Source: Solihabitans fulvus (lineage in GTDB: Bacteria; Actinomycetota; Actinomycetes; Mycobacteriales; Pseudonocardiaceae). From it: DNA of 64,000 bases. A program made the translations under genes and the position numbers. Positions 50,718 through 58,874 of the stretch are shown here, in pieces. Each line of letters begins with the position of its first letter. Position 1 is the stretch's first letter. The DNA lies in NCBI RefSeq assembly GCF_008386585.1, contig NZ_VUOB01000010.1, positions 242,984-306,983 of the forward strand, in the 5' to 3' direction. Below the pieces are notes generated by a model. It had not been told where the DNA came from. It saw only the letters and a program-made list of their open reading frames with translations, and did no database searches.

Positions 50718-51575
50718 ATGAAGCCAGCCAACGAATTCCGGGCGTCTCTGCAACTGCGCGCCGTGGGGCGCGAGCTCGCTCGATGGCGGGAGGACGCCGG
50801 GCTGACCGGTGCCGAGGTCAGCCGCAGGGGCGGGTTCTCGCAGTCCAAGGTCTCCAAGCTGGAGAACGCCGCGCAGTGGATCGCTCCGGCCGACGTCGTC
50901 GCGCTCGGCCTGATCTACGGCACACCCAAGAACGAGCGGGACGCCGTCACGCACGCGGCGATGCGGGCGCACGACCCGCGGCTGTGGGATGCCATGGGCC
51001 GTGAGCTGCCGTGCGCCCGTTGGGACTACTCGGACGTCGAGGCGGAGGCGTCCGAGATCAGGGGCCTGGCCACAGACGTGCTGCCGCCGATTCTGCGAAC
51101 ACCCGAGTACGCGTTGGCGGTCGCGTCGGCGCAGGCGATCACGGTGGCCGAGCACGTCCGGCCGTTCGGGCTCGAACGCCATCGGCGGCAACAGGATCGA
51201 CTTCGGGCGGACCCGCCGCTTCGGGTGCAGCTCGTTGTCGGCGAAGCGGTGTTGCGGCAACCCACCGGCGGACGGCGGGTGATGGCCGACCAGCTCGTGC
51301 GACTGCTGGCCCTGGCGGAACTGCCCTCGGTCACCGTGCGGGTGCTGCCGTCGGGACTCGGTGCCTATCCCGGGATGGGGACGCCGTTCACGGTCCTGTC
51401 GTTCACGGAGGAGCGCTTCGACGACGTCGTCCACAGTGGACGTTTGGGCGGCGAAACGTGGATCGAGTCTGTCGGGGAACGGCTGCCGTACGAGGAACCC
51501 TTCACCAAAGCGACCGGCATGGCCTGCGGCGAAACGAGTTCCCTCAACGTGATCGCCGAGGCGGTGGGCCCGTAG
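50718..51575 (+). CDS. XRE regulator with DUF5753-type C-terminal domain (copy 3)
   Basis: 285 residues. GAEVSRRGGFSQSKVSKLEN in the helix-turn-helix and VLPPILRTPEYALAVASAQA, LRQPTGGRRVMADQLVRLLA, LGAYPGMGTPFTVLSFTEER further on are nearly identical to copy 2, pointing to duplication with the intervening PPOX, GntR and small genes between the copies. The ATG at 50718 starts MKPANEFRASLQLR. Its stop codon lies inside the terminator stem. Confidence 0.9.
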   Translation: MKPANEFRASLQLRAVGRELARWREDAGLTGAEVSRRGGFSQSKVSKLENAAQWIAPADVVALGLIYGTPKNERDAVTHAAMRAHDPRLWDAMGRELPCARWDYSDVEAEASEIRGLATDVLPPILRTPEYALAVASAQAITVAEHVRPFGLERHRRQQDRLRADPPLRVQLVVGEAVLRQPTGGRRVMADQLVRLLALAELPSVTVRVLPSGLGAYPGMGTPFTVLSFTEERFDDVVHSGRLGGETWIESVGERLPYEEPFTKATGMACGETSSLNVIAEAVGP

Positions 51576-51601
51576 CGCCTCGTGCGGCACTACGGGCCCA
51601 C
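51564..51601. terminator. Bidirectional terminator after XRE copy 3
   Basis: GTGGGCCCGTAG (51564-51575, including the stop TAG) and CTACGGGCCCAC (51590-51601) form a perfect 12-bp stem between the convergent XRE and peptidase genes. Confidence 0.75.
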
Positions 51602-51608
51602 GACTGCG

Positions 51609-53129
51609 TCAGTGCTTCGGCGTGCCGAGGATGCGGTGCGTCTCCTCGATCTTCTGGTACGACTTGGGTTCCGCGACGACGGCGCGGGCCGCGCGCGCCG
51701 CCGCAACACCCGAGGTGCCCGTGGCGGGCTTGCCCGCGGTGAACAGCCAGGTGTTGAACAGGTCGTACAGCGGCTTGCCCGAGATCTGCTCGGACAGCGC
51801 GATGAACTCCTCGATCTTGCCGGTGCTGTACTTCTTCGTCTGCGTCCACGTCTGGAGGATCTTGAAGAAGTTCGCGTCACCGACCGAGTTGCGCAGCGCC
51901 TGCAACGCCAGCGCGCCCCTGGTGTAGACCGCGTCGTCGAACTGGTTGTCCGGGCCTGGGTCGCCCGGCAGCACCTTCCACAGCGCGGCATCCGACGCGT
52001 GGCTGCTGTAGGCGTAGTCCGCGATCTCCTGCGGCGTGCCCTCGCCCTCGTGGTCGGACCACAGCCACTCGGCGTAGGTGGCGAAGCCCTCGTTCAGCCA
52101 GATGTTGCGCCACCCGCCGACGGAGACCGAGTCGCCGAACCACTGGTGCGCGTTCTCGTGCGCGATGACGGACGTGTTGGCACCCGACCGGAAGAAGTTC
52201 GGGCTGTAGTTGGGCCTGGTCTGGTTCTCCAGCGCGAAACCGAGCCCGCTGGACGGCACGATGCCGCCCTCCGCCTCGAACGGGTAGTCGCCGAACAGGG
52301 TGCTCTCGAACGCGAGGATCTCCGGCGTCCGCTCGACGCTCGCCTTTGCCGCGTCGGTGTTGGCGCCGATGTCCGTGCCGTACGCCGAGATGAACGGCAG
52401 GCCGTTGGGCGCGATCACGCTGTGCACGTCGAACTTGCCGACCGTCATGAACGTCGCGTAGGTGTTCTGCGGCTTGAGGCTCCGCCAGTTCCACCTCGTC
52501 CAGCCGTCGATCTGCTTGGTCTTGCGCACCAGTACGCCGTTGGACAGCGCGGCGACGCCGTCTGGCACGGCGACCGACACGTCGAAGGTCGCCTTGTCCA
52601 GCGGGTGGTTGTTGCTCGGGTACCACCACGGCGCGATGTCGGGCTCGTCGATGGCCAGCGCGCCGTCTGCGGTCTTCTTCCACGCCGTGAAGCCGTCGAC
52701 CTTCACCTGCGACGGGGTGTCCGCGTACTGCACGACCACGACCAGGTCGCTGCCGTTGGCGAGGTCGCCCGCGGGCTTCACGACGAGCTTCTCACCCTGC
52801 TGCGTCCACGTCGCGCTCGCGTTGTTGACGTAGATCGACTGCACCTTCAGCGCGAAGTCCAGGTCGAAGCTGGACAGGTCCTGGGTGGCCTTGGCCAGGA
52901 TCGTGGTCGTGCCGCTGAGCAGATCGGTCGCCGGCTGGTAGCGCAGCCGGATGTCGTAGTGCGACGCGTGGTACCCGCCGTTGCCGGCGGTCGGGTAGTA
53001 GGGGTCACCGATGGTGCCCGCCCCCGGCGTTCCCGCCGCGGCGCCGGCCGGATTGGCCAACAACACTGCCGCGCACGCCGCGGCCGTCACGGTGAGTGCG
53101 GATCTGGCGACTCGCGATCTGATGGACAT
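51609..53129 (-). CDS. Secreted M1-family metallopeptidase
   Basis: 506 residues. A signal peptide (about residues 1-31, SALTVTAAACAAVLLANPAG then AAA) is followed by the M1 beta-sandwich and thermolysin-like domain with HENAHQWFGDSVSV (HExxH) and NEGFATYAEW 18 residues on. GFALENQTRPNYS matches the substrate-binding GAMEN position, with the Glu kept. It lacks the C-terminal domain of larger M1 aminopeptidases. It probably trims peptides outside the cell. GAGGAGG lies 10 nt before the ATG at 53129. Confidence 0.92.
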   Translation of the reverse strand: MSIRSRVARSALTVTAAACAAVLLANPAGAAAGTPGAGTIGDPYYPTAGNGGYHASHYDIRLRYQPATDLLSGTTTILAKATQDLSSFDLDFALKVQSIYVNNASATWTQQGEKLVVKPAGDLANGSDLVVVVQYADTPSQVKVDGFTAWKKTADGALAIDEPDIAPWWYPSNNHPLDKATFDVSVAVPDGVAALSNGVLVRKTKQIDGWTRWNWRSLKPQNTYATFMTVGKFDVHSVIAPNGLPFISAYGTDIGANTDAAKASVERTPEILAFESTLFGDYPFEAEGGIVPSSGLGFALENQTRPNYSPNFFRSGANTSVIAHENAHQWFGDSVSVGGWRNIWLNEGFATYAEWLWSDHEGEGTPQEIADYAYSSHASDAALWKVLPGDPGPDNQFDDAVYTRGALALQALRNSVGDANFFKILQTWTQTKKYSTGKIEEFIALSEQISGKPLYDLFNTWLFTAGKPATGTSGVAAARAARAVVAEPKSYQKIEETHRILGTPKH

Positions 53130-53282
53130 GCCCCGCAAACCTCCTCGAGAAGGTGGTTGATCGAGGCGAACGTATCCAGCGGGCGCACGGTCAACTACCC
53201 GCCGTGAGTCGGTTCCTGTCCCGTGAGATGCGGCTCGTTACTGGATTGACAGTGCTGGCAGGGGATGCAGCCGATGCGACGG

Positions 53283-55025
53283 TCAGCGAAGGGCGGCAGC
53301 GGCGACGGCCGAACGGAGGCGCTGGTGCAGCTCCCGGAGTCCGGCGCGGTCGGCGCGCACCTCGACGACCCGCAGGCCCGGCGTCGGCGTCAGCGCGGCA
53401 CGCAGCTCGGCGGCGCTGCGCACCTCCTGGTGCGGCACCCGGTAGCCCGCGCACAGGGCGGCGAGGTCGGCGCCGTGCGGGGTGCCGAACACCCGCTCGA
53501 AACTCGCCGCGTGCTCCTCGGATCCCTGCTCCAGCAAGGAGAAGATGCCGCCACCGTCGTCGTTGAACACGACGACGGTCAGGTCGGGGCGCTGCTCCTG
53601 CGGGCCGATCAGCAGGCCGCCGATGTCGTGCAGGAACGTCAGGTCGCCCATCAGCGCGTAGCCGGGGCCGACGCGGTCGTCCGCGGCGAACGAACCCAGG
53701 GTCGCGCCGACGGCGGTGGACACCGAGCCGTCGATGCCGGCGACGCCCCGGTTGGCCAGCACCGTGATCCGCTGGCCAGGGTCGGTGACCAGGTCGACGT
53801 CGCGCACCGGGTTCGAGGAGCCGAGGAACAGCAGCGGATAGCCCGGCCCGTCCGACAGCGTGTCCACCAGGACGCTGGCCACGTGCAGGCCGGTCGGCCA
53901 CGGCTGCTCGGCGAGCAGCGCCTTCACCGCTTCCCCGGCCGCGTCGTCGGCCTGCCGCCAGCCAGCCAGCCAGCCGGCGTCCAGGTCGGGGCGGCCCGCG
54001 CGCAGGTCGTCTGCGGTCAGGTTGGCCGTCGTGAGCTGAGCGGTGGCGTGCGCGACGACGTGCTGCGGGTCGACCCACTCGCCATCGGTGTCGCCGACCG
54101 CGTACACGACGGGGGCCTCGCGCAGCAGCCGCTGCACGCCCCGCGACAGCGTCAGCCTGCCGACCACGACGACCGCGTCGGGACGCAGCGCCTGCGGCAG
54201 CGGGCCGGCGGCCAGCAGCAGCGAGCCGTGGCCGATCCGGTCCGGCACGCCGGCGGAGCCGGTCGGCTCGGCGATCACCGGCCAGCCGTTGGCGGCGGCG
54301 ACCTCGGCCGCGTCGTGCGCGGCGGTCCAGCCGCAGTCGCCGACCGCCACCAGCGTGCGCGGCGGGAGGTCGCGCGGCGGGGTGCCGCCAACGACCACGC
54401 GGCCGCCGGCAGGCTCGGTCCAGCGGGCGCCGTCGGGGCGACCGTCCAGCGGCTCCGGCCAGTCCAGGGTGCCGTCGGGCACCAGCGGCTCCCGGAACGG
54501 CAGGTTCAGGTGCACCGGCCGGTCGCGGTCGGCGCGCGCGACGGCGCGGCAGACCAGCCCGCGCCACATCGCGTTCTGGCCGGTCCCGCGCTCGGCGACG
54601 GGGAAATCCACCGTGCCGGCCGCCGAGCCGAAGATCCCGCGCTGCTCGACGGTCTGGTTGGCGCCGGTGCCGTGCAGCTCGACCGGCCGGTCCGCGGTGA
54701 GCACCAGCAGCGCCGTGCCGCCGTGCCACGCCTCGAGGACCGCGGGGTGCAGGTTGGCCACGGCCGTCCCCGAGGTGCAGACCACGGCGGCGAACCCGCG
54801 CCGGTGCGGGCGGTGCGCCAGCCCCTTGGCCAGGCCGAGCGCGAGGAAGCCCGCGCTGCGCTCGTCGATGCGCACGTGCAGCGTCAGCCTGCCGGCCACG
54901 GCCGCCTCGTGCAGGGCGAAGGACAGCGGAGCGTTACGTGAGCCCGGACAGAGCACCACGTGCCGCACGTCGTTGCGCACCAGCTCGTCGACGAGGACCC
55001 TGGCCTGCGCTGTGGCCGGGTTCAC
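53283..55025 (-). CDS. menD: 2-succinyl-5-enolpyruvyl-6-hydroxy-3-cyclohexene-1-carboxylate synthase
   Basis: 580 residues, a thiamine-diphosphate enzyme. VVLCPGSRNAPLSFALHE and RIDERSAGFLALGLAKG are MenD-specific; the TPP/magnesium site is in MGDLTFLHDIGGLLIG and VVVFNDDGGGIFSLLEQ. It joins isochorismate with 2-oxoglutarate. The GTG at 55025 (MNPATAQARVLVDELVRN) matches family starts; an earlier in-frame ATG lies within an inverted repeat. It is divergent from menB. Confidence 0.94.
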   Translation of the reverse strand: MNPATAQARVLVDELVRNDVRHVVLCPGSRNAPLSFALHEAAVAGRLTLHVRIDERSAGFLALGLAKGLAHRPHRRGFAAVVCTSGTAVANLHPAVLEAWHGGTALLVLTADRPVELHGTGANQTVEQRGIFGSAAGTVDFPVAERGTGQNAMWRGLVCRAVARADRDRPVHLNLPFREPLVPDGTLDWPEPLDGRPDGARWTEPAGGRVVVGGTPPRDLPPRTLVAVGDCGWTAAHDAAEVAAANGWPVIAEPTGSAGVPDRIGHGSLLLAAGPLPQALRPDAVVVVGRLTLSRGVQRLLREAPVVYAVGDTDGEWVDPQHVVAHATAQLTTANLTADDLRAGRPDLDAGWLAGWRQADDAAGEAVKALLAEQPWPTGLHVASVLVDTLSDGPGYPLLFLGSSNPVRDVDLVTDPGQRITVLANRGVAGIDGSVSTAVGATLGSFAADDRVGPGYALMGDLTFLHDIGGLLIGPQEQRPDLTVVVFNDDGGGIFSLLEQGSEEHAASFERVFGTPHGADLAALCAGYRVPHQEVRSAAELRAALTPTPGLRVVEVRADRAGLRELHQRLRSAVAAAALR

Positions 55026-55072
55026 GAGTCGCCAGTGCGACGTCCAGAAACGCCTGCCGGGTCCTTCCGAGC

Positions 55073-55158
55073 CCAGATGGTGTCTCGCGGCGTTGCCCCC
55101 ACGCCCCCATCCAACAGCGGGATGAGGACGCGGCGGCGCCTTGCGAGACACCATCTGG
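55073..55158. promoter_or_regulatory. 16-bp inverted repeat between menD and menB
   Basis: CCAGATGGTGTCTCGC (55073-55088) and GCGAGACACCATCTGG (55143-55158) are perfect reverse complements with a 54-bp gap. They lie 48 bp upstream of menD and 112 bp upstream of menB. Two such arms could be paired binding sites for one regulator acting by looping over both men promoters, or the ends of a hairpin in the menD leader. The remaining parts of 55026-55270 show nothing else. Confidence 0.6.
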
Positions 55159-55270
55159 ATCCCGGAATCACCCCGACAACATTCCTGGACACCGCACTAG
55201 CCGGCCGGGACGCGGGGCGGACCGGCGGTGCGGGATCGACTCTCAGTGACACGGACATATCCTCGCAGGC

Positions 55271-56182
55271 GTGCCAGAGCCCGCTGTCTCAGAGCTGTTC
55301 GACCCGGCCGCGTGGCGGCCCGTCGAGGGATTCGACTTCACCGACATCACCTACCACCGCGCCGTCGACCAGGGCACCGTGCGGATCGCCTTCGACCGGC
55401 CCGAGGTGCGCAACGCGTTCCGCCCGCACACCGTCGACGAGCTGTACCGGGCGTTGGACCACGCGCGGATGAGCTCCGACGTCGGCTGCGTGCTGATCAC
55501 CGGCAACGGCCCGTCGGCCAAGGACGGCGGCAGGGCCTTCTGCTCGGGCGGCGACCAGCGGATCCGCGGCCGCGACGGCTACCAGTACGCGTCGGGCGAG
55601 ACGTCGGACACGGTGGACCGGGCGCGCGCGGGCCGGCTGCACATCCTGGAGTGCCAGCGGCTGATCCGGTTCATGCCGAAGGTCGTCATCGCGGTGGTGA
55701 ACGGCTGGGCGGCCGGTGGCGGGCACAGCCTGCACGTGGTGGCCGATCTCACCCTCGCCAGCGAGGAGCACGCCAGGTTCAAGCAGACCGACGCCGACGT
55801 CGGCAGCTTCGACGGCGGTTACGGCTCCGCGTACCTGGCCAGGCAGGTCGGCCAGAAGTTCGCCAGGGAGATCTTCTTCCTCGGCAGGCCCTACAGCGCG
55901 GCGGACGCGCACCGGATGGGCATGGTCAACGCGGTCGTGCCGCACGCCGAGCTGGAGTCGACGGCGTTGCAATGGGCGCGGGAGATCAACGGCAAGTCGC
56001 CGACGGCGCAGCGGATGCTGAAGTACTCGTTCAACATGATCGACGACGGCCTGGTCGGCCAGCAGATCTTCGCCGGTGAGACGACCCGGCTCGCCTACAT
56101 GACCGACGAGGCCGTCGAGGGCAGGGACGCCTTCCTGGAGAAGCGGGAGCCGGACTGGTCCGCGTTCCCGCACTACTTCTGA
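55271..56182 (+). CDS. menB: 1,4-dihydroxy-2-naphthoyl-CoA synthase
   Basis: 303 residues of the crotonase fold. MenB-specific segments are VRIAFDRPEVRNAFRPHTVD, GRAFCSGGDQRIRGRDGYQY, GWAAGGGHSLHVVADLTLAS and QTDADVGSFDGGYGSAYLAR. It closes the naphthoate ring from succinylbenzoyl-CoA. The GTG at 55271 gives the usual length. The stop overlaps the menE ATG by one base (TGATG), so the two are coupled. Confidence 0.95.
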   Translation: MPEPAVSELFDPAAWRPVEGFDFTDITYHRAVDQGTVRIAFDRPEVRNAFRPHTVDELYRALDHARMSSDVGCVLITGNGPSAKDGGRAFCSGGDQRIRGRDGYQYASGETSDTVDRARAGRLHILECQRLIRFMPKVVIAVVNGWAAGGGHSLHVVADLTLASEEHARFKQTDADVGSFDGGYGSAYLARQVGQKFAREIFFLGRPYSAADAHRMGMVNAVVPHAELESTALQWAREINGKSPTAQRMLKYSFNMIDDGLVGQQIFAGETTRLAYMTDEAVEGRDAFLEKREPDWSAFPHYF

Positions 56183-57372
56183 TGCCTCGCCGGTCGGTGG
56201 TGGCGGTCCCGGTGCACGACGGGCCGCGCGCGCTGGAGCTGTTGCCGGTGCTCGCGGCGGCGTTGGCCGGCGAGGGGCCCGCCGCGCTGCTGGTGCCGGC
56301 GGCGCAGCCGGCGGTGGCGCGGGAGCTGGCCGCGTCGCTGGCGGCCGGCGAGCCGCTGGCGGCCGGCGAGGACTCCGCCGACGACCCGACGGCGGTGGTG
56401 ATCGCCACGTCCGGCTCGACCGGGCAGGCCAAGGGCGTGCTGCTGCCGGCCGGCGCGCTGACCGCGTCGGCGCGGGCCACCCATGCGCGGCTCGGCGGGC
56501 CGGGCGACTGGCTGTTGGCGACCTCGGCCCGCTACGTCGGCGGCCTCCAGGTGCTGTGGCGGTCGCTGCTGGCCGGGCGGCGGCCGGCCGCGATGGACCT
56601 GGCCGGCGGGTTCCGGCCGCAGGCGTTCGCCGACGCGGCGCGGCCGGTGCTGGCCGCCGACGGGCCGCGCTACACCGCGATGGTGCCCACCCAGGCGGCC
56701 AGGCTGATCGAGGCCGGCGGGGCGGGCCTCGCCGCGCTGCGCGCCTTCGACGCGGTCGTGCTCGGCGGCTCGGCGGCCTCGGCGGCGCTGCTGGCGCGGG
56801 CGGCCGAGGCCGGCGTGCGGCTGGTGCCGTCCTACGGGATGAGCGAGACCGCCAGCGGCTGCGTCTACGCGGGCGTGCCGCTGGACGGCGTGCGGGTGCG
56901 GCTGGACGAGGTCGGGCGGGTGTCGCTGGCCGGTCCGATGCTGGCCAGGGGCTACCGGGGGCGGCCTGCGGACACGGCAGAGGCGTTCGCCGACGGCTGG
57001 TTCCGGACCGGGGACCTCGGCAGGCTCGACCAGGCCGGCGGGCTCGAGGTGCTCGGCAGGGCGGACGACCTGATCAACACCGGCGGGGTGAAGGTGGCTC
57101 CCGTGCTGGTCGAGCGGGTGCTCGCGGCCCAGCCGGGGGTGCGCGAGGCGTGCGTGCTCGGGGTGCCCGACCCGGAGTGGGGGCAGGCCGTGGTCGCGGC
57201 GGTCGTGCCGGTCGACGGCGGCGCGCCGCCGGCCGAGGCGGCGCTGCGGGAGGCGGTGCGGGCGGCGGTCGGCAGGGCCGCGGCGCCGAAGGTCGTGCGG
57301 TTCCTGCCCGCGCTGCCGCTGCGCGGGCCGGGCAAGCCGGACCGCATCGCGCTGCGCGCGTTGTTCGACTGA
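56182..57372 (+). CDS. menE: o-Succinylbenzoate--CoA ligase
   Basis: 396 residues of the ANL adenylate-forming family. The P-loop is VVIATSGSTGQAKGVLLPAG; SYGMSETASGCVY and GWFRTGDLGRLDQAG follow, and the final catalytic lysine lies in LRGPGKPDRIALRALFD. It activates succinylbenzoate for MenB. The protein is shorter than plant or Bacillus MenE because the N-terminal part is reduced, as in other actinobacteria. The last 54 nt belong to a 75-bp unit that recurs twice after the stop. Confidence 0.93.
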   Translation: MPRRSVVAVPVHDGPRALELLPVLAAALAGEGPAALLVPAAQPAVARELAASLAAGEPLAAGEDSADDPTAVVIATSGSTGQAKGVLLPAGALTASARATHARLGGPGDWLLATSARYVGGLQVLWRSLLAGRRPAAMDLAGGFRPQAFADAARPVLAADGPRYTAMVPTQAARLIEAGGAGLAALRAFDAVVLGGSAASAALLARAAEAGVRLVPSYGMSETASGCVYAGVPLDGVRVRLDEVGRVSLAGPMLARGYRGRPADTAEAFADGWFRTGDLGRLDQAGGLEVLGRADDLINTGGVKVAPVLVERVLAAQPGVREACVLGVPDPEWGQAVVAAVVPVDGGAPPAEAALREAVRAAVGRAAAPKVVRFLPALPLRGPGKPDRIALRALFD

Positions 57373-57543
57373 GCCGGACCCCGCACCGGCAAGCTGCGCG
57401 GACCGGGCAAGCCAGACTGCATCGCACTGCGCGCGTTGTTCGACTGAACCGAACCCTGCACCAGCAAGCTGCGCAGGCCGGGCAAGCCGGACCGCGTCGC
57501 GCTGCGTGCGCTGTTCGACTGAGCCGCACCCCGCACAAGCAAC
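57319..57543 (+). repeat. Three 75-bp tandem copies of the menE 3' end
   Basis: Units start at 57319, 57394 and 57469, each beginning CTGCGC(G/A)G and containing GCAAGCC and (T/C)TGTTCGACTGA at the same offset (stops at 57370, 57445 and 57520). The first lies within menE; the others follow it. Since 75 is 25 codons, all copies stay in the menE frame, each ending in TGA. The copies differ by scattered point changes, so the duplication is not brand new. Nothing else is seen up to 57600. Confidence 0.9.
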
Positions 57544-57615
57544 CCGTTCGGGCGCAGCCGGGGCCACCGTGCGTCGCAATCGGTCGATAGTTTTCCACCG
57601 ATCATGTGCTTCTGG

Positions 57616-57643
57616 TTGACAGCTAACCACGATCGGTTATTGG
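57616..57643 (+). promoter_or_regulatory. Promoter of the secreted protein gene
   Basis: TTGACA (57616-57621) is a consensus -35 element; TATTGG follows after 16 nt (57638-57643). ACCGATC (57597-57603) and GATCGGT (57631-57637) form a dyad around the -35 that could be an operator. The gene starts 81 nt downstream. Confidence 0.55.
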
Positions 57644-57724
57644 CTCGGGGCCAACCCGGGACCGCGCGGCCCTGCGGCGGCCGGCTGGTCGCCCCGCTCG
57701 GAACCCGGGTCACTGGGAGATGCC

Positions 57725-58717
57725 ATGACGCTGCCCAACCCTCGCCGCATCCCGCGCGCCAGACGCGCCCTGATCGCCCTCGCCCTGCCCGCGCTCACCC
57801 TCGCGGCCGTCGCCGTTCCCGCGGCCGCCGCCCCGGACACCGGCGGCGCCACCTGGACCGCCGACCTGTCCACCGCCAACCCCGACAGCAGCAACGTCGC
57901 CACCGACGGCAGGACGCTGCGCCTCGGCGGCGGCCCGGCCGAGCAGGCCAGCGCGCGCACGGGCGAACGCACCGGGCTGTTCGTGTTCGACCCGCACACC
58001 CTGGCCAGGCCGACCGCGAGCGTCGAGGCCGACCTGGTGGGCTCCGTGCCGACCGGCGCGGAACTCGCCGTCGACGTGCGCGGCACCCGCATCGACGGGA
58101 GCTGGACGGAATGGGTCGAGGCGACCTCGGGCGGCCACGCCGTGCTGTCCGAGGCGACCACCAGGGTTCAGGTCAGGGCCGTGCTGACCGCGCCGTTCGG
58201 CGCGGCAGGCCCCGAGCTGCGCAAACTCACCCTGACCGCGTCGTCGTCGACCGCCAGGGCCGACCTCGCGCCGGCCGCCCGCTCGTACAAGGTGTACGCC
58301 ACCAGGGAGGGCCTGGTCGGCGGCACCACCGCGAACGGCCACAAGATCACCAACCGGGACCACTTCGTGGCGCTGCCGTCCCGGCGCGGGCTGTCCGCCA
58401 ACGGCAGCCACACCTACAGCGTGCGGGTCTGCGCGGCCAGCGGTCGCTGCGAGACCGCCCCCGTGTGGGACATCGGCCCGTGGAACACCATCGACGACTA
58501 CTGGAACCCCTCCACGCAGCGGCAGAGCTGGCGCGACCTGCCGCAGGGCCGTCCCGAGGCGCAGGCCGCCTACCAGAACGGCTACAACGGCGGCCACGAC
58601 CAGTTCGGCCGGCACGTCTCGAACCCGGCCGGCATCGACCTCGCCGACGGCACCTTCTGGGACGGCCTCAAGCTCACCGACAACGCCTGGGTGACCGTCA
58701 CCTACCTCTGGACCTGA
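57725..58717 (+). CDS. Secreted protein of unknown function
   Basis: 330 residues. A signal peptide covers about residues 1-37 (RRALIALALPALTLAAVAVP then AAAA). The mature protein has beta-rich segments (GLFVFDPHTLARPTASVEAD; SGSWTEWVEA-like region) and a C-terminal part with VRVCAASGRCETAPVWDIG and WNTIDDYWNPS, containing the only two cysteines of that region, likely a disulfide. I recall similar secreted actinobacterial proteins but no assigned function; a cell-wall or peptidoglycan-related role is only a guess. ATG at 57725 has GGGAGATGCC upstream. Confidence 0.7.
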   Translation: MTLPNPRRIPRARRALIALALPALTLAAVAVPAAAAPDTGGATWTADLSTANPDSSNVATDGRTLRLGGGPAEQASARTGERTGLFVFDPHTLARPTASVEADLVGSVPTGAELAVDVRGTRIDGSWTEWVEATSGGHAVLSEATTRVQVRAVLTAPFGAAGPELRKLTLTASSSTARADLAPAARSYKVYATREGLVGGTTANGHKITNRDHFVALPSRRGLSANGSHTYSVRVCAASGRCETAPVWDIGPWNTIDDYWNPSTQRQSWRDLPQGRPEAQAAYQNGYNGGHDQFGRHVSNPAGIDLADGTFWDGLKLTDNAWVTVTYLWT

Positions 58718-58738
58718 GTTCGAGGTCCGTCGAGGGTG

Positions 58739-58771
58739 TCCGCGACGCGCCTGCCCTCGGCGCGTCGCGGA
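58739..58771 (+). terminator. Terminator of the secreted protein gene
   Basis: TCCGCGACGCGCC (58739-58751) and GGCGCGTCGCGGA (58759-58771) form a perfect 13-bp stem with a 7-nt loop, 21 nt after the stop. No U tract follows. Confidence 0.7.
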
Positions 58772-58874
58772 GCCGGACCGGCGCGGACACGGGGCGTGAC
58801 CTGGTGTCGATCGTCACGTCTGCCTTTTGGGGTCAACACCTTGCCCCGAAAGGTCATGACGGAGGATGAGCGAC

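Noticed and set aside
55073..55158. Terminal inverted repeats of an insertion sequence or MITE
   Set aside because: No target-site duplication is visible at the outer ends and no transposase fragment lies between; a regulatory role is more likely.
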